Origin: Tupaia tana
Taxonomy: Eukaryota > Chordata > Mammalia > Scandentia > Tupaiidae
Assembly: GCA_026018925.1 (NCBI GenBank)
Contig: JAKSZU010000016.1
Location: 80,920,059-80,984,058, forward strand
Direction of reading: 5' to 3'
Length of the DNA stretch: 64,000 nucleotides
Shown piece after piece: positions 12,312 through 22,996 of this stretch. How positions within the stretch are numbered: the first letter of the stretch is position 1; the number at the start of each line of letters is the position of its first letter. The position numbers were made by a program, and so were the translations under genes. The notes below the pieces were generated by a model. The model saw only the letters and a list, made by a program, of their open reading frames with translations. It was not told the origin of the DNA and did not search any database.

Positions 12312-12432
12312 GAGGGTACTTCAGGAAGTTTGTGGAACAATAAAATTAAAGTATATTTGAAGTAAAAAAAAGTTGCGATCCATGCATAGTTTTTCATAAT
12401 GTGCATTTTCAATGATTTTTTGGAAGATCTTA
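12312..12432 (-). mobile_element. Mariner-like MITE (family M), copy 1
   Basis: Terminal phrases 'gggtacttcaggaagtttg' and 'gattttttggaagatctta' are imperfect inverted repeats, with an internal 'atccatgcatagtttttcat' shared with the other copies. Same orientation as the 21.67-kb copy and opposite to those at 38.65, 40.98 and 63.51 kb. No transposase is encoded. Confidence 0.7.
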
Positions 12433-13635
12433 TCTATAGCCAGTTTTACCTTTCAGATCGTCTACGAAAGCTCTGAGCTAGAAACACTGCTCTACACCTT
12501 CTGATGGATTAGAGAAAAAAGGGGGGCGAGTGAGAAAGACCTTAAATTTCCCCAAAGAAATACTCACCATCTTGGATAGAAAATGTAAGGCCCTCAGACT
12601 ATCACTCCCTGAAAATCCATATGCTCCAAAATCAGAAAATCTCTCTTTATATGGACACTGCATTTTTTAAAAGTATGATTTAATAGTGGTCCTCACTTCC
12701 GAAATTCTCCCAGGTCTCAGCCTGCCGAAAGATTGGGCAGAGCGGAGCACTTCTAGCCCACGACAGCATTATCATACAGTTCCCGTTAATCCCTAAAGAC
12801 TGGAAATAGCACACTTAGTGTTTAGCAGAAGTCTGGCTTCTTAATACGGCAGGTATTAGGGTAGGCATTAGGTGTTTTAGATAGCAGGACAATCTTATAT
12901 CCCTTTCCTACCCTACCGTTTTTTTTTTTTTTTTTTCCTTTAACAAAAGTTTCTTCTCAAAGTTTCACTTTAAATATAAAATATGTCCTTGTGGAAGCTG
13001 TTACAAATGTCACCACTTTAACCGGCCCAAATTTATGGTGGCATTGAATTTTAATGGAGCCATAAATGTCTGATGTAATGGTGATATATGCGTTGCAATA
13101 AATTGTTATAGAGAAATATAAAAATAAGTGTAAGATAAAAGATTGTGTATAAAATATGTTTTTACATCTCCTTTAATGATTAAAAATCATACAAACTTGA
13201 TATTTTAAATCACTCAGAATTGCCACTGTGGCTCCGAGAACATTTCCTCCCCTGAAAGTCTTTCCCAGGATGAGTCGAGTCTGTGGTCAGAAATCACATC
13301 CACTTTAATGAGGACATTTAAGATGATTTTTATGTTGACATAGGAAAAAAAGTAATTAGCATTAAAGAAGATGGAGATGATGATAGTAATGACCCTTCGC
13401 CTTGGGAACCGTCCTCTGAAACCGACAGGAAGATGGACTGGTGGCCTGCCGCCTCCTCCTGCTGTCTCAGGGCGACCCCACCACTCACTGGGTGTCCGGG
13501 AGTGTCTGGGCAGCTCCAGGGACAGATGCTGGGCGGGGGCTGGGGCAGGATGGGAGCAAACCTGGAGGGGGGGTTCTGGCTGTGGGAGGAAGTGAACTGA
13601 ATGTGGCCACAGACCACGCTGGGCTCCCCTTGCTG
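12433..13635. other. Unique sequence, candidate conserved non-coding DNA
   Basis: No repeat recognised except T runs (for example 12919-12937). 12950-13370 is AT-rich, free of interspersed repeats and dense in homeodomain-type TAAT/ATTA cores, which is the texture of many developmental enhancers. This is only an impression from composition. Confidence 0.25.
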
Positions 13636-13780
13636 CGTGGCTTTGGACAAACAACTCTCAAGCCTCGGTGATTTCCAATCCTCAGTTTCCCAGTCTGCAA
13701 AACGGAGGTGGAACTGCACCAAGAGACGCTTGTTAAAACCCCTCACCACTTCCTACCCTCAGGGCCAGCCCGATGCTCAT
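13636..13780 (+). repeat. MIR fragment
   Basis: MIR core in plus orientation: 'gcgtggctttggacaaacaa', 'tcctcagtttcccagtctgc' + 'aaaacggaggtgg'. The 5' third is missing. Confidence 0.6.
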
Positions 13781-14011
13781 TTGAGTGTCTACTCCAGCTC
13801 GTGATGATCTCATTCCAGGGTAGCATGTGCCAAATAGTGACTCCCGTGCCCAGCAGCACAGATGTCTGTCCGAGGAGGGAACGTGGTCCCCATCAGAGCC
13901 AATGAGAAGCAAAGGCACTGCAGGGATGGGGGTAGGGGGGAGAATTGTGTCTTCTGTTGGATTTCACCCTCAAGGGATGTGGACTTGAGTGGCCACAGCC
14001 CCGCCCCCCTT

Positions 14012-14213
14012 TATAAGGTTTCTTTCTTTCTTTCTTCCATGTCATAAAGCGACAGAGAGAGAGAGAGAGGTACCCTGGAGGGTGTCACACAGCAGTTCAC
14101 TCCCTGTCTCCGCCAGCTCAGATCACAGATATGCACACACACCTGGCGTGGAAAGGAAGGGCCGATGGCATGAGCCCAGGACCTGGCCACGTGAGTCTAG
14201 TTGAGCCACCACC
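14012..14213 (-). repeat. Divergent tRNA-SINE copy, minus orientation
   Basis: A CTTT-rich tail complement, 'cgacagagagagagagag', 'gcacacacacctggcgtgg' and a reversed head at about 14195-14213 ('gagccaccacctggcc') follow the SINE order in reverse. It resembles the older, less regular copies at 10.4 and 41.1 kb. Confidence 0.65.
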
Positions 14214-14460
14214 TGGCCTCACCTTTCTCACCATGACAACCTGTCTGAGAATGATACCAAGAAATGGGAAGCAGAGTCAGGAGATCAGGAAGAATGAACC
14301 CTGTGACTGTTTAAGCCTGGATCCAACCATGCCTGCAGCCACAATTATTTCTGACTTTTCAGTTGCATGAGTTAACAAATTCCCTTTCTGTTCAGCATTA
14401 TTTGGGGTATGGCTTTCAGTCACTTGTAACCAAATGAATCCTAATGGATATAACAATCCG
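14214..14460 (+). repeat. Old LTR-like 3' segment (MaLR/ERVL type)
   Basis: The run 'gcatgagttaacaaattccc', 'tttggggtatggctttcagt', 'cacttgtaaccaaatgaatc' + 'ctaatgga' is the familiar terminal part of MaLR/ERVL LTRs. No internal viral gene is seen on either side. Subfamily not determined. Confidence 0.45.
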
Positions 14461-15395
14461 TGGGTTTGCTGTGAGGCCAGAGGAGGTCATCCACATCCTG
14501 TGCTTTGCCAAATGTCAATGCGCCGCCCCCGTCAGTACCAGCGGATGCTGCGACATGGCAGTCATGCCTGTCCGTGCCCGGCCTCCGTATCTCAAGGACT
14601 GTGCTGCATACATGTTTGGCAAAGCCCTGGTAGGACCTCAGGGACCCATGCCATGTTTGGTGACCTATGTCCTGCCCGTCGCTCACTTTGCATGACCGAT
14701 GGCAGGTCACCTGCTGCATATTAAGGCTGGCCCTGGCCTCCTGAGGAGCCCCCAGACAGTAAGGCCCTGAGAGTCAGCCTCTGCTGTGTGTTTGCTTCCC
14801 TCAGCCCAGCTCCCCACAGCCACCTTGCCCTCTCTGTCCCCAGGACGCAGCACTGCCAACAAGCTTTGGGCTTCTGTTTGCTGTGGAAAAATACCAAGTG
14901 CAAGGCGAGGAATTCGGCAGCGTCGACCCCCTGCAGCCGGACTCACGCCCTCCCAGGGCTTGCCAGCCGCCCAGGCTCATCCCGCCGCCTCTGTCTCTAG
15001 CTGCGGTTTAAACCCATTTCTTTAAAAAATTATTTTTGCCTTTCTAATCTCCCAAGGTTTATGCCTGAACAACTGGAATGGAGAGGCTAAAACAGCCTCT
15101 CACTCGGGGCAACAGTTCCTTACAGCTTTGACTCTGCGGCAAGACGGCTGTTTACCCCAGCCTCAGGAGCCTCCCTCTCTGCTCCTAAATTCCTCAATTT
15201 GAAATGAAATGTTAGGGTGTACTGGTTCCGTTCCTCTAACACGGGGATGGGGTCCTGTCCCTATGGACGTCAGAGGATAAGGACCGGGACAGACAGTTTG
15301 CAAACGCCCCCACCCCCAGCCCTCCTCTGCCTTCCTGCTCTCAGCAACATTGGCCACCTCCGGGTACCCTGCACGGGGCAGGGCTCCACTTATCT
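14461..15395. other. Unique GC-moderate sequence
   Basis: Nothing recognised. Several overlapping frames of 60-96 codons exist on both strands because the region is fairly GC-rich; none shows a domain pattern. Confidence 0.35.
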
Positions 15396-15404
15396 CTACT
15401 GTAT

Positions 15405-15525
15405 GTTCCCCCCCCCCCCCCCAGTTAAAATGCAAGCTCCACCTTGTCCGGATTCTTGTCTGTTCTGCCCAGGGCTGTTTTCCTAGGACCTAGAGCAGTC
15501 TGGAACATAGAACGTCAGCTACACG
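15405..15525 (+). repeat. L2 3' end fragment preceded by C15
   Basis: A homopolymer of 15 C at 15408-15422 is followed by 'aaaatgcaagctccaccttg', 'cttgtctgttctgcccaggg' and 'gacctagagcagtctggaac', which is the L2 3' terminal region. Confidence 0.6.
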
Positions 15526-16084
15526 TGCCCCACCAAGAGGCGCTGAGTGCCGAGGACCGGACTGGGGCCAGCCTTCAGGTCCAGCACCGTCCTCGTGCAA
15601 AGGGGAATGGTTCGGGGAGGTGAAACCCGGTGGAGAAGACACATACTTAAGCCGAGGACAGTCAGGTATGGCCACGGCTAGAATTTCAGGGTGTTCCGGG
15701 AGCATAGCAAAAGGAGCCTTTTTCTGAACTCGGGATTCAGTCACGGCCTTCTGGAGGAAGGGAATTTGTGCTGGGCCCTGGGGAGAAAGCAGGAACTCAC
15801 CTGTCCCCATCAGAGAAAGCAGAGCCCAGGGAGAGTCAGTCCTGCCTGGAGTTCATCCACCCTCTTCTCCGTGCTTCCGGCCTGACATTAACCAAACCCC
15901 TCCAGCTAAGGTCGAGATGAAGCAGCTGATTTCAGCAGAAGCTGATGTTTGGTATTTCACTGTGATGTGTTTACACAGAGTGATAAATAAACCCTGATTC
16001 CCATGCTGCGATGCACCCCCCCATCCAAACACCCCAGTGGAGAGTCTGAAGTTAGATGGAAAAGAGTGGAACATGCTTTATATC
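15526..16084. other. Unique sequence, nothing recognised
   Basis: No repeat or gene recognised in either orientation. Confidence 0.35.
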
Positions 16085-16235
16085 TTCTTTAGATCGACTT
16101 CTAAAACTCTGCAGCTTGATTGAGACGTAATTCACACATCGCGCACGTCACCCGTTTACAGGGCACGAGTCAAGGGTCTGTCTTATTTACAGTTGTGCAG
16201 CTGCCACCGCCGTCTCCAGCTCTAGATAAGGGCCC
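16085..16235 (-). repeat. Old L1 3' UTR fragment
   Basis: 'ttgattgagacgtaattcac', 'agggcacgagtcaagggtct', 'tttacagttgtgcagctgcc' correspond to the L1ME-type 3' UTR in reverse. It ends abruptly at about 16230. Confidence 0.6.
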
Positions 16236-17088
16236 GTCGGCGTAGGGACACTAGAGGAAGCCCCGCATGCCTCCACAAGGTGAGATGCACAGTTGTACTG
16301 ACATACACAAACAGGATGAGGGCGAGGGAGGGGCGGATAGGGCAGGGAGCCGGGCACGGGTGGGTGATGCAAGGGGAGCCAATGTTTCTTTCTAACGACG
16401 CAGATCTGGTACGGATGACACTGCTCCCGGCGCTAAGGTATCCAACAAAGATGGGCCCATGTGGGACCCTGCGTCCACCGTGGGAAATGTGACACCTGCC
16501 ACTGTCAGCCTTGTTCATCAGGGGGAGTGTGACAAAAGAGGAGACCAAAACAAAATCAGAGAGAAAGGCGGGACGAGAGGAAGAGAGCCGGAGATGAAGG
16601 GAGGATGCGCAGAGAGAATGAGCACAGGAAAGATTTAAAAACAGACAGGAAGATCGATTCGCAGACACACAAACAGATGGAGAGAAAAGCAGAGATACAA
16701 AGAGACAGACACACAGATGGAGAGAGGGGAGGCGACAGAGAGAGGCAGACAGAGACAGAGACAGATGATCAGAGAGACGCTGGCGCAGAAAAATGCAGAG
16801 AGATACAGAGTGTATTTGAGAAATAAACTTGAGGGGAGAAAAAGCTTCCACTGCTTTCATCACGAACCCATCTGAGACAGCCCACACGCCCCCTCCAGGT
16901 GGCTGAGGACGAAGAGTGCAGACCCCTGTCCCCCTGGGAAGCAGGAAGTGGTGTGGGGAGGAGGGAGAAGCAGAAGCCAGGACAAGAAGCCACCCCATAT
17001 GGCCGTGGGTGGCTTCCGTCTCTGGGCCGGTGCTACCTGGTGCACTTGGAGGAGAGTGTGGAGGATCAGGAGTGTCTGCATGTGTCAG
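16236..17088. other. Purine-biased unique sequence
   Basis: The plus strand is strongly purine-rich at 16540-16830, with irregular 'agagacagacacacagatgg'-type units, a decayed GACA-type simple repeat. The 298-codon minus-strand frame crossing this segment is explained by the composition bias. Confidence 0.5.
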
Positions 17089-17089
17089 T

Positions 17090-17432
17090 CCTTTGTGCTG
17101 CTGGTCATAGAGACACAAGCCAGGTAACCACGGAGACCCGGTGGGTTAGCTCCCGGCTCGGGGAGTCCGGGACTGCAGCTGTGAGGCTGCTGGCAGAGGG
17201 TCCATGGGAGGGGCCTGGGGCCTGTGTCTGTCTCCACATCCATCCAGTCTCTCTCTCTTTAGGACACATGGGCCCTGCCCTCTGGGCCTTCGTCCTAATC
17301 GCCTGCTAAGGCCCTGCCTCCTAATCCCATCGTTGGATTAAGTTTTTACCCTCTTAATCCCATTACTCTGGGTGGCCAAATTTGGATACATGAATTTTGG
17401 GGGGCACATCGAAACCACGGCAGTATAGGGAC
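17090..17432 (-). repeat. MLT1-like LTR (ERVL-MaLR)
   Basis: Read on the minus strand, the 5' part has the MLT1 hallmark 'gccccccaaaattcatgtat' followed by paired 'aatccaacgatgggattag'-type phrases and 'gggcccatgtgtcctaaaga'. No internal retroviral coding sequence is attached. Ends are approximate. Confidence 0.75.
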
Positions 17433-18195
17433 TGACTCTGAAACAAGGAAGGCAGCCCAGAATTCCAAAGCCCTGTTCCCCGGCCTTCCCCAGAGAGCGC
17501 TGAGTGGGCAGGCTTGTGGCAAAGGGATGCGGAGCCACTCCACTGGGGTTTGCCTAGCCGCACGGCCAGTCAGCAGTCTTGTCGCCAGCAATCGAGGGAG
17601 ATGAATGACATCACCGACATCCAAGTCCCTCCGCGAGCTCCATCTCGTCCTCGTCGTCGTCTCCTCTGTGCACAGAAAATCAACACGAGCAAAGCTCGGC
17701 TTAAAGAGCACACACGCCCTCATGGCTTCTTCCTGTCCGGGGCACATGTCCGGAAGAAGGTACACAGGTCCTGGAGCGAGTCCATGCAGTTTTCATTCCA
17801 TTCCCAAGTCCTCCTCCACCCTGCTGGCTAGCAGACACTGACATGCCTTGGCAGTCAGGACAGGAGAAGGGTCAGGAAGGAAGTGAAGGAGAGACAGGGA
17901 GGGACAGGTGTCCCTGGCAACCTTGAAGAGAGGAGACTGAAGAGAAGAAAAAGCACCTCTGACACCGAGGCCATGGGGCACCTTTGCCCTGCTGGAGGAG
18001 GGAGCTGAGAGGTGACCGGAAATGGGGCCAAGCAATGGTGTGCTCCGCTCTGCGGTTGCAGGACTAGCCCTTTCTGGGTTTGAGTAACTGCTCAGGGACC
18101 ACACCCTACAGAAGTCTGATGACGCCTGTTTGAGATCCACAGACGGGCCTGACCTCTTCTTTTAGTTAAATTAAGATAACGATGCCACTAAAAGA
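17433..18195. other. Unique sequence, nothing recognised
   Basis: No repeat family recognised. Overlapping frames on both strands at 17.35-18.14 kb lack family signatures. Confidence 0.35.
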
Positions 18196-18199
18196 TAGT

Positions 18200-18585
18200 C
18201 CTGTAATATTAGGGCATCAGGAAACTCATGACTTTTCTTTAAAATGTTTTTCTATGCAAAAATGTGTCGTGAGGGACCAGCAGTTGGCGTAATGGCTATG
18301 CCGCTGGACTCCCATGTAGTCGACCACAGTTGGAGTCCTGGATCCGTTGGCTTAAACTCATACCGGGCGTGTGTGCGTGCGTGCCCGCGCGAGAGCTCGA
18401 GAGGAGAATGGAGGAGAAGGGATTGGCGTGGCCATTCCCCCTCGGGGGGTGATTTCTCACTTTCTGTCTCTCTGTCTCTCTCTTTCTGGCAAGCACATGA
18501 GCCCTATAGCAAAATCCTCTCCAAAAATAAAAGAAGAAAAAGAAAAAAAAATGTGTCATGACTTTCTAGACAAGCCAGTGTTATC
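18200..18585. mobile_element. Palindromic MITE (family P), copy 2, split by a SINE
   Basis: The left half (18200-18272) has 'gcatcaggaaactcatgact' and 'tttttctatgcaaaaatgtg'. The right half resumes at about 18547 with 'atgtgtcatgactttctaga'. The SINE sits between, so the MITE is older than the SINE. Confidence 0.6.
18273..18546 (+). repeat. Young tRNA-SINE (subfamily B)
   Basis: Full-length: head 'gggaccagcagttggcgtaa', box-B region 'agttggagtcctggatccg', 'gaggagaagggattggcgtg', TCTG-rich block, 'gccctatagcaaaatcctct' and an A-rich tail. A 15-bp duplication flanks it (18258-18272 and 18547-18561, one mismatch, at a CG/CA position), so its ends are exact. Confidence 0.95.
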
Positions 18586-18995
18586 CTGTTTCTCAGGTAA
18601 GGCCAGTCTGTCTGTGACCGCAGAAGTACCAGGGTAGAGAGCAAAGGAAACTGGAGAAGTGCCAGTGCTGCAAGGAATGGCTCCTGGTCATCCCCACCGC
18701 TGTGGAGCTCACATGCTTCCCTGGCCATGTCTTCTGTCATCCTTGCTCATTCTTCATGATCAGTTTGTATCAACCAACTTTAACGGTGCCAAGACCCAGG
18801 CTAAGCCCTGGGGTTCCAGGTAGTGGCACGCCATCCTCAGCTCAGACAAGCCTGCTGTCCAGGACGGAGGCTAGGGCCTATCAAGTCACCTGGGAGCTGC
18901 TCAAATCAAACTTAGAGGAGAATGTCAGCCAGGTGCACTCAGAGTCCACTGACCTGGCTCTGGGCTCTACGGACTTCAACAAGATGATCAGTTCG
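18586..18995. other. Unique sequence, nothing recognised
   Basis: No repeat or gene recognised. The plus-strand frame at 18702-19049 runs into an L1 3' end and is not gene-like. Confidence 0.35.
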
Positions 18996-18999
18996 GCAG

Positions 19000-19140
19000 A
19001 AGACCACAAGCTAGTTGCGATAACGGATATACTAATTACCTTGATTTAATCATTAATGCTATATTCTTGTACTGAAAAGTCACATTGGACCCCAGAAATA
19101 CGTACAATTATTACACGTCAATAAAAATTGTAAAAGCTGA
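19000..19140 (+). repeat. L1 3' end fragment
   Basis: 'actaattaccttgatttaat', 'aagtcacattggaccccaga', 'aatacgtacaattattacac' and 'gtcaataaaaattgtaaaag' are the terminal bases of an older L1 in plus orientation. Confidence 0.75.
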
Positions 19141-19795
19141 TGCCACCTCATTTTCTCACCATGGGTTTCTTTGGCCTTGGCAGAATTCTATGCAGCTCAG
19201 TAGAATTCAGGTTTCAGAGAGGATTAAAGCATATGCTCTTGGACTTGATAAAACACCTACCTGGGAGACCCAGAAAACCTGAAGTGCATTAATCTAGGCA
19301 AGAGGTGAGGAAGGAGTTTTCCAGCCATAAACAGCCAAGGGAAGTATCCAGGGAAAGACTAACCCATCCATATGGTCGGGGTTGGGAAGGAAGGGTGAGA
19401 GAGGGAAAATGGAGAAAAGAGAAAATTCGGGGTGGGAAGAGAGAGGAAGGGCAGGAGAGAGGCAAGGAGGGAAAAGGACAGAAGGGAGGGAGGGACGGCA
19501 TTTTGGACAAGAGGGGTATCATGAGGATGACCCTGGGCACTAGGCAACTAGGCGGAGTCCAGACATTGTCGGGCACCAAAGCCTGGGCAAGGTCAGGCAA
19601 GCAGTCCTGGCAGGACCACCACCGCCTGCTGCAGCTGCTCCACCAGCAACGTTGCCACTTCCTCCACTTCTAGGGCAGACAGAGAACCAAACTCAGACCT
19701 GCATGTGGCCTCAGCCTACCGGCAGCAGCGGCCAGCAGCTACCATGGCTGGGTCCTTCTGTATATCCTCTCAGGCCGAAGCCAGGGTAAGAACCT
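19141..19795. other. Unique sequence with a polypurine stretch
   Basis: 19377-19500 is almost entirely A and G on the plus strand (GGAA/GAGA words), which explains the long frames on both strands. The rest is unrecognised. Confidence 0.45.
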
Positions 19796-19889
19796 CTATG
19801 CAAGTCTCAAAGTTTTCTTTTTTTTTTAGTTCTTATTTCCTGGTCAGTAAAATATTTTGGCCTAGCAACTAGTGCAGCGTGCCACATTG

Positions 19890-20075
19890 TTTCATTTCAA
19901 AAGGGTGCACTTTATTTTAAAGTCAGGTGTATTCAACTATGACCTTCTAAAAAGTGAAATGCACCTATCTAGACATTCAGCTCTATGGGTTTTGAAAATG
20001 TCCACAGTTACATAATTACAGTCAAAATCAAATCAGGAAGTGTTCCCATTGCCCCCCAAAGGGCCCCCCCGCCCC
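19890..20075 (-). repeat. Old L1 3' UTR fragment
   Basis: 'gtgaaatgcacctatctaga', 'gttttgaaaatgtccacagt', 'attacagtcaaaatcaaatc' and 'gtgttcccattgccccccaa' match the L1M-type 3' UTR in reverse. Confidence 0.6.
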
Positions 20076-20164
20076 AGGTCAACTGTTCAGGTGCTAATTG
20101 CAAGCAGCATATACCCTCAAACGGAGAATGATTTAAGTTTTAATTTTGTTTTATTCACTAAAAC

Positions 20165-20398
20165 TTTTTTTCCAGAGGGAGTGCATGCTCATTGGATAGA
20201 CAGAGTGAGAAAGAAAGCAAGAAAGCACCCCCACGGAGCATGGTCTCACCACAATCCCCTCCCCTCCACTTCCCCTCCCTTTGGGGTCTTGGGGATGCAC
20301 ACGCACCTTGCACATTTCCCAAGCCACTGGGTCAAGGACTCGAACAATGTGGTCAGCCATATGGGATCTGGCAGCCTGAACCAACGGATCACAGTATA
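20165..20398 (-). repeat. tRNA-SINE copy, minus orientation
   Basis: Reverse-ordered modules: 'gtgcatgctcattggataga', 'gatgcacacgcaccttgcac', box-B complement 'ggactcgaacaatgtggtca', and a degraded head near 20380-20398. Older than the subfamily B copies. Confidence 0.85.
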
Positions 20399-20675
20399 AC
20401 TTTTCATTTTCCTTTTGGGGCCTTTACACTTATCCAGGGTCAATGAAGACATCATAGATGATTTGTATGAATGATCTCATGAGAGCAGAGGGCTTTTAAC
20501 TCCACTGTGCTTGTAGGACTCAGGAGAAAGCCTGACTCTTAGTGACTTGTAGTAAATAGTGGTTAAATAAAGGGATGAGGAATGTATAGGTTTGATCCTC
20601 GATTAATTTAAAGATTCAACAGGAAGCAGTCATTCACTGAACAAAATAAAGGGCATTATTTATCTTTTTCAATGT
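20399..20675. other. Unique sequence
   Basis: Nothing recognised. Confidence 0.3.
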
Positions 20676-20679
20676 GCCA

Positions 20680-20780
20680 CTGTAGAAAAGGAAACTCAGA
20701 AAGGCCTAAAGTCAGTGCAGCTGGAATTCTAACCAAATGATCTACCTGAGCCCCAAGCCTGTGCCTTTCCCCATGCCTGG
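20680..20780 (-). repeat. MIR fragment, minus orientation
   Basis: 'aaaggaaactcagaaaggcc', 'gtcagtgcagctggaattct' and 'cccaagcctgtgcctttccc' match a reversed MIR core and 3' half. Confidence 0.6.
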
Positions 20781-21670
20781 CTGCCGTCTCTCATTTCTGC
20801 CGGTTCTGACAAGTGCCCTGCAGCAGCTCGCTCCTCCGTCCCGGTTCAGCCTCCTGGAGAAACAGTCACATTACCAAGCGGCTTTCTTGCTCCTCAGCTG
20901 CTTTGAGCCTTCTGGGCCAGACGCGTCCAGCCAGCAGTCATTGTTAGTTTCTGTAATTTTAATGAAGAAGGGCTGCTCCCCCTCGGCTCCAGGTCTTTAA
21001 ACTCCTGAATTTTAATAACCAACTCCACTGATGATTTACAAATTTCAAGGCGGGAATTAGCAGAAAATTCCATATTTCATAGATGCTGAATGGGACCATT
21101 ATCTCCATGCACAGGTGCCAATTTCCTATCGAATGGTGAAATGCTATAATTATCAGGAGAATTCCATTCAAATTCTAAAAGTAGATAAATAACCAATGGG
21201 AATATCATTTATTCATTAGGATATGAAGAAAGGGAGAAATATTATCCTGCTCATGGCTGCAATGAGGCTGCCTTGCAAAGGAGGCCCAGCTCGCTGATGC
21301 AGGGTACGGATTCTAGACTCATTAAGCTCTCGGTCAGCAGGAGAGAGGAGCTTCCATCAAACACCTGAACGGACGAGATAGTGGGCCACCACTGAGAGGC
21401 CAGCGTGTGAGATGTGCAGTGCCTTCCTGTTTTTCTTGCAATGGATAGAAAGACATACTGGGAATCATTGGAAAATTACCAGAACCTTCCTACTTCCTTT
21501 CCTGTACCTCTCCTCCAAGGCCTTGACGGTCCCGTGCACTGTCCTGTCCACGGTTCTGCATGTCCTTGTCAGCACAGATGTCCCGTGGACACACCCGGTA
21601 TCACTGCCTTTACAACTCTCCCTGTTTTACTTGAATAGGCCTCCCCTTTGCCTCTGATGAAACAGATGAT
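20781..21670. other. Unique sequence, candidate conserved non-coding DNA
   Basis: No repeat recognised. 20940-21190 is repeat-free and rich in AATT/TAAT-type words with little simple-sequence character, compatible with (but not proof of) a conserved regulatory element. Confidence 0.25.
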
Positions 21671-21673
21671 ATG

Positions 21674-21806
21674 AGGGGACTTCCAAAAGTTCATAGAAAC
21701 ATAGAATTACACTATAAACTTATTTCAGGGCAAAAGAATTAAAATCCATGCATAGTTTTTTTCATAACAGGCACTTTCCATGAACTGTTTGAAAAACTCC
21801 TTGTAA
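21674..21806 (-). mobile_element. Mariner-like MITE (family M), copy 2
   Basis: Ends 'ggggacttccaaaagttcat' and 'atgaactgtttgaaaaactc' form terminal inverted repeats. The internal 'atccatgcatagttttttt' matches copy 1. About 133 bp; no coding capacity. Confidence 0.8.
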
Positions 21807-21889
21807 AGTTCACCCTCATATTCTTGAGCTTTCTATGCCATCCTAGCAAAGGAGGCCCCCTACCCCTTTACTCTAGCCTCAAACAACTG

Positions 21890-22058
21890 AGGTTCTAATC
21901 ATGGCCCCTCCTCCCCAGCTGGGTCTTCCCCTCCTCTGTAAAGTAGGGACAGCCATAGAACGCACCTCCGAAGGCTGTGTGGGAACTGACTGAGATACTG
22001 CGGGGGAGATTTTAGCACAATGCCTGGCACAGAGAAAGAATGTAGTACACGTTAGCTG
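21890..22058 (+). repeat. MIR fragment
   Basis: 'cccctcctctgtaaagtagg', 'gggaactgactgagatactg' and 'ttagcacaatgcctggcaca' are the MIR core and 3' end in plus orientation. Confidence 0.75.
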
Positions 22059-22061
22059 ACG

Positions 22062-22225
22062 AACATGATGATGACGATAGGGGAGATGGTGATACTGATG
22101 GTGACAACGGTGCTAACAATGGTAATAGTGATGGGGATGACAATGGCGGTGGTGATGTTTATGGTGGTGATGATAATGACGACAATCACCGTGATGGTGG
22201 CGGTGGTGGTGGTGGGGGTGGTCAT
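22062..22225. repeat. GAT/GGT-rich trinucleotide-like tract
   Basis: An irregular simple repeat of GATG, GGTG and GTGATG words that begins just past a MIR 3' end. It produces open frames on both strands (Met/Val/Thr-rich on plus, Ile/Thr-rich on minus) that are artefacts of the tract. Confidence 0.85.
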
Positions 22226-22670
22226 AATTAGTATTACCATAAGGAGAAAAATAAACTCATGCATCACATACAAATGATAAACTCATACACCTGTTAAAAG
22301 TTCTAGTACTTGTGTGCAGCCAAGGGCATGTGGCTGTCACCAGCTCTCTGTCCTTGACAGGTCCTCTCAGGGTGAAAGGGCCAACCAGCTCCACTCTAAG
22401 TTCCTAGGCAAGTATGTGAACTGGGACAAAGTCACAGTGGCCCTGCAATGGCTTTCTGCTGTGAGAGCAGAAGCTTTCCTGACTGTGGAGGCAGCATACA
22501 ATTCTCGGGGCTGCAGTTTGCTCCCTTAAAACAGCCATGAGTATGGGGCTCCCCCTTTCAATAGTAATGTCAGTCTCTACAGCTGCGTTGTCGGTCCCAG
22601 TACTTAGATAAACCAGCTAGGGCGGTATCTCTATCTTCATCTGAATCCTAACTGATACATGAGCATATGA
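22226..22670. other. Unique sequence
   Basis: No confident call. The end near 22640 ('atctgaatcctaactgatac') faintly recalls an old LTR terminus. Confidence 0.3.
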
Positions 22671-22686
22671 ATAAAAATGCCCTTCA

Positions 22687-22876
22687 ATGGGCTGGCAGGT
22701 GGCATGGTGGTTAAGGGTGCTGGACTCCACATGGCTGACCACAGTTCGAGTCCCAGACCTGGTGGCTTGCTTTCTCATTTTCTCTTTCTCTCTTTCTCTG
22801 TCCCTCTCTGGTCAAATTAAAATAAATGAATAAAAATAAATAAAGTTAAATAAAATAACTCTTTTATAAAAAAAAA
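22687..22876 (+). repeat. tRNA-SINE with internal deletion
   Basis: Head 'gggctggcaggtggcatggt', box B 'agttcgagtcccagacctgg' and 'tggcttg' run directly into the CT-rich terminal block. The roughly 100-bp middle (CATGCCGGG to the GTGATTT region) is absent. A 14-bp perfect duplication 'aaaaatgcccttca' flanks it (22673-22686, 22877-22890), so the element inserted already in this short form or deleted afterwards between its own blocks. Confidence 0.9.
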
Positions 22877-22907
22877 AAAAATGCCCTTCACATGGCCTGT
22901 CCCAGAA

Positions 22908-22996
22908 GCTTAGAAAGTGTAAATCACTTTCCCAAGGACACACAGCCTGTGCATGACAGAATCAGGCCTGCCAGATCCCAAGTCTGTGCCCAGATG
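22908..22996 (-). repeat. MIR-derived 89-bp block, copy 1
   Basis: Reversed MIR core ('cccaaggacacacagcctgt'). It matches 23678-23766 at 81 of 89 bases by my count, without gaps, including bases that differ from the usual MIR. That is far closer than two independent old MIR copies should be. Confidence 0.8.

Noticed and set aside
13214-13749. Two overlapping minus-strand frames of 139-146 codons
   Set aside because: Different phases over the same DNA, Pro/Ser-rich, partly over a MIR; no domain or splice structure.
16222-17118. 298-codon minus-strand open frame
   Set aside because: It crosses a purine-rich decayed simple repeat and the edge of an LTR, has Ser/Leu/Cys-rich low complexity, and matches no family; composition explains the absence of stops.
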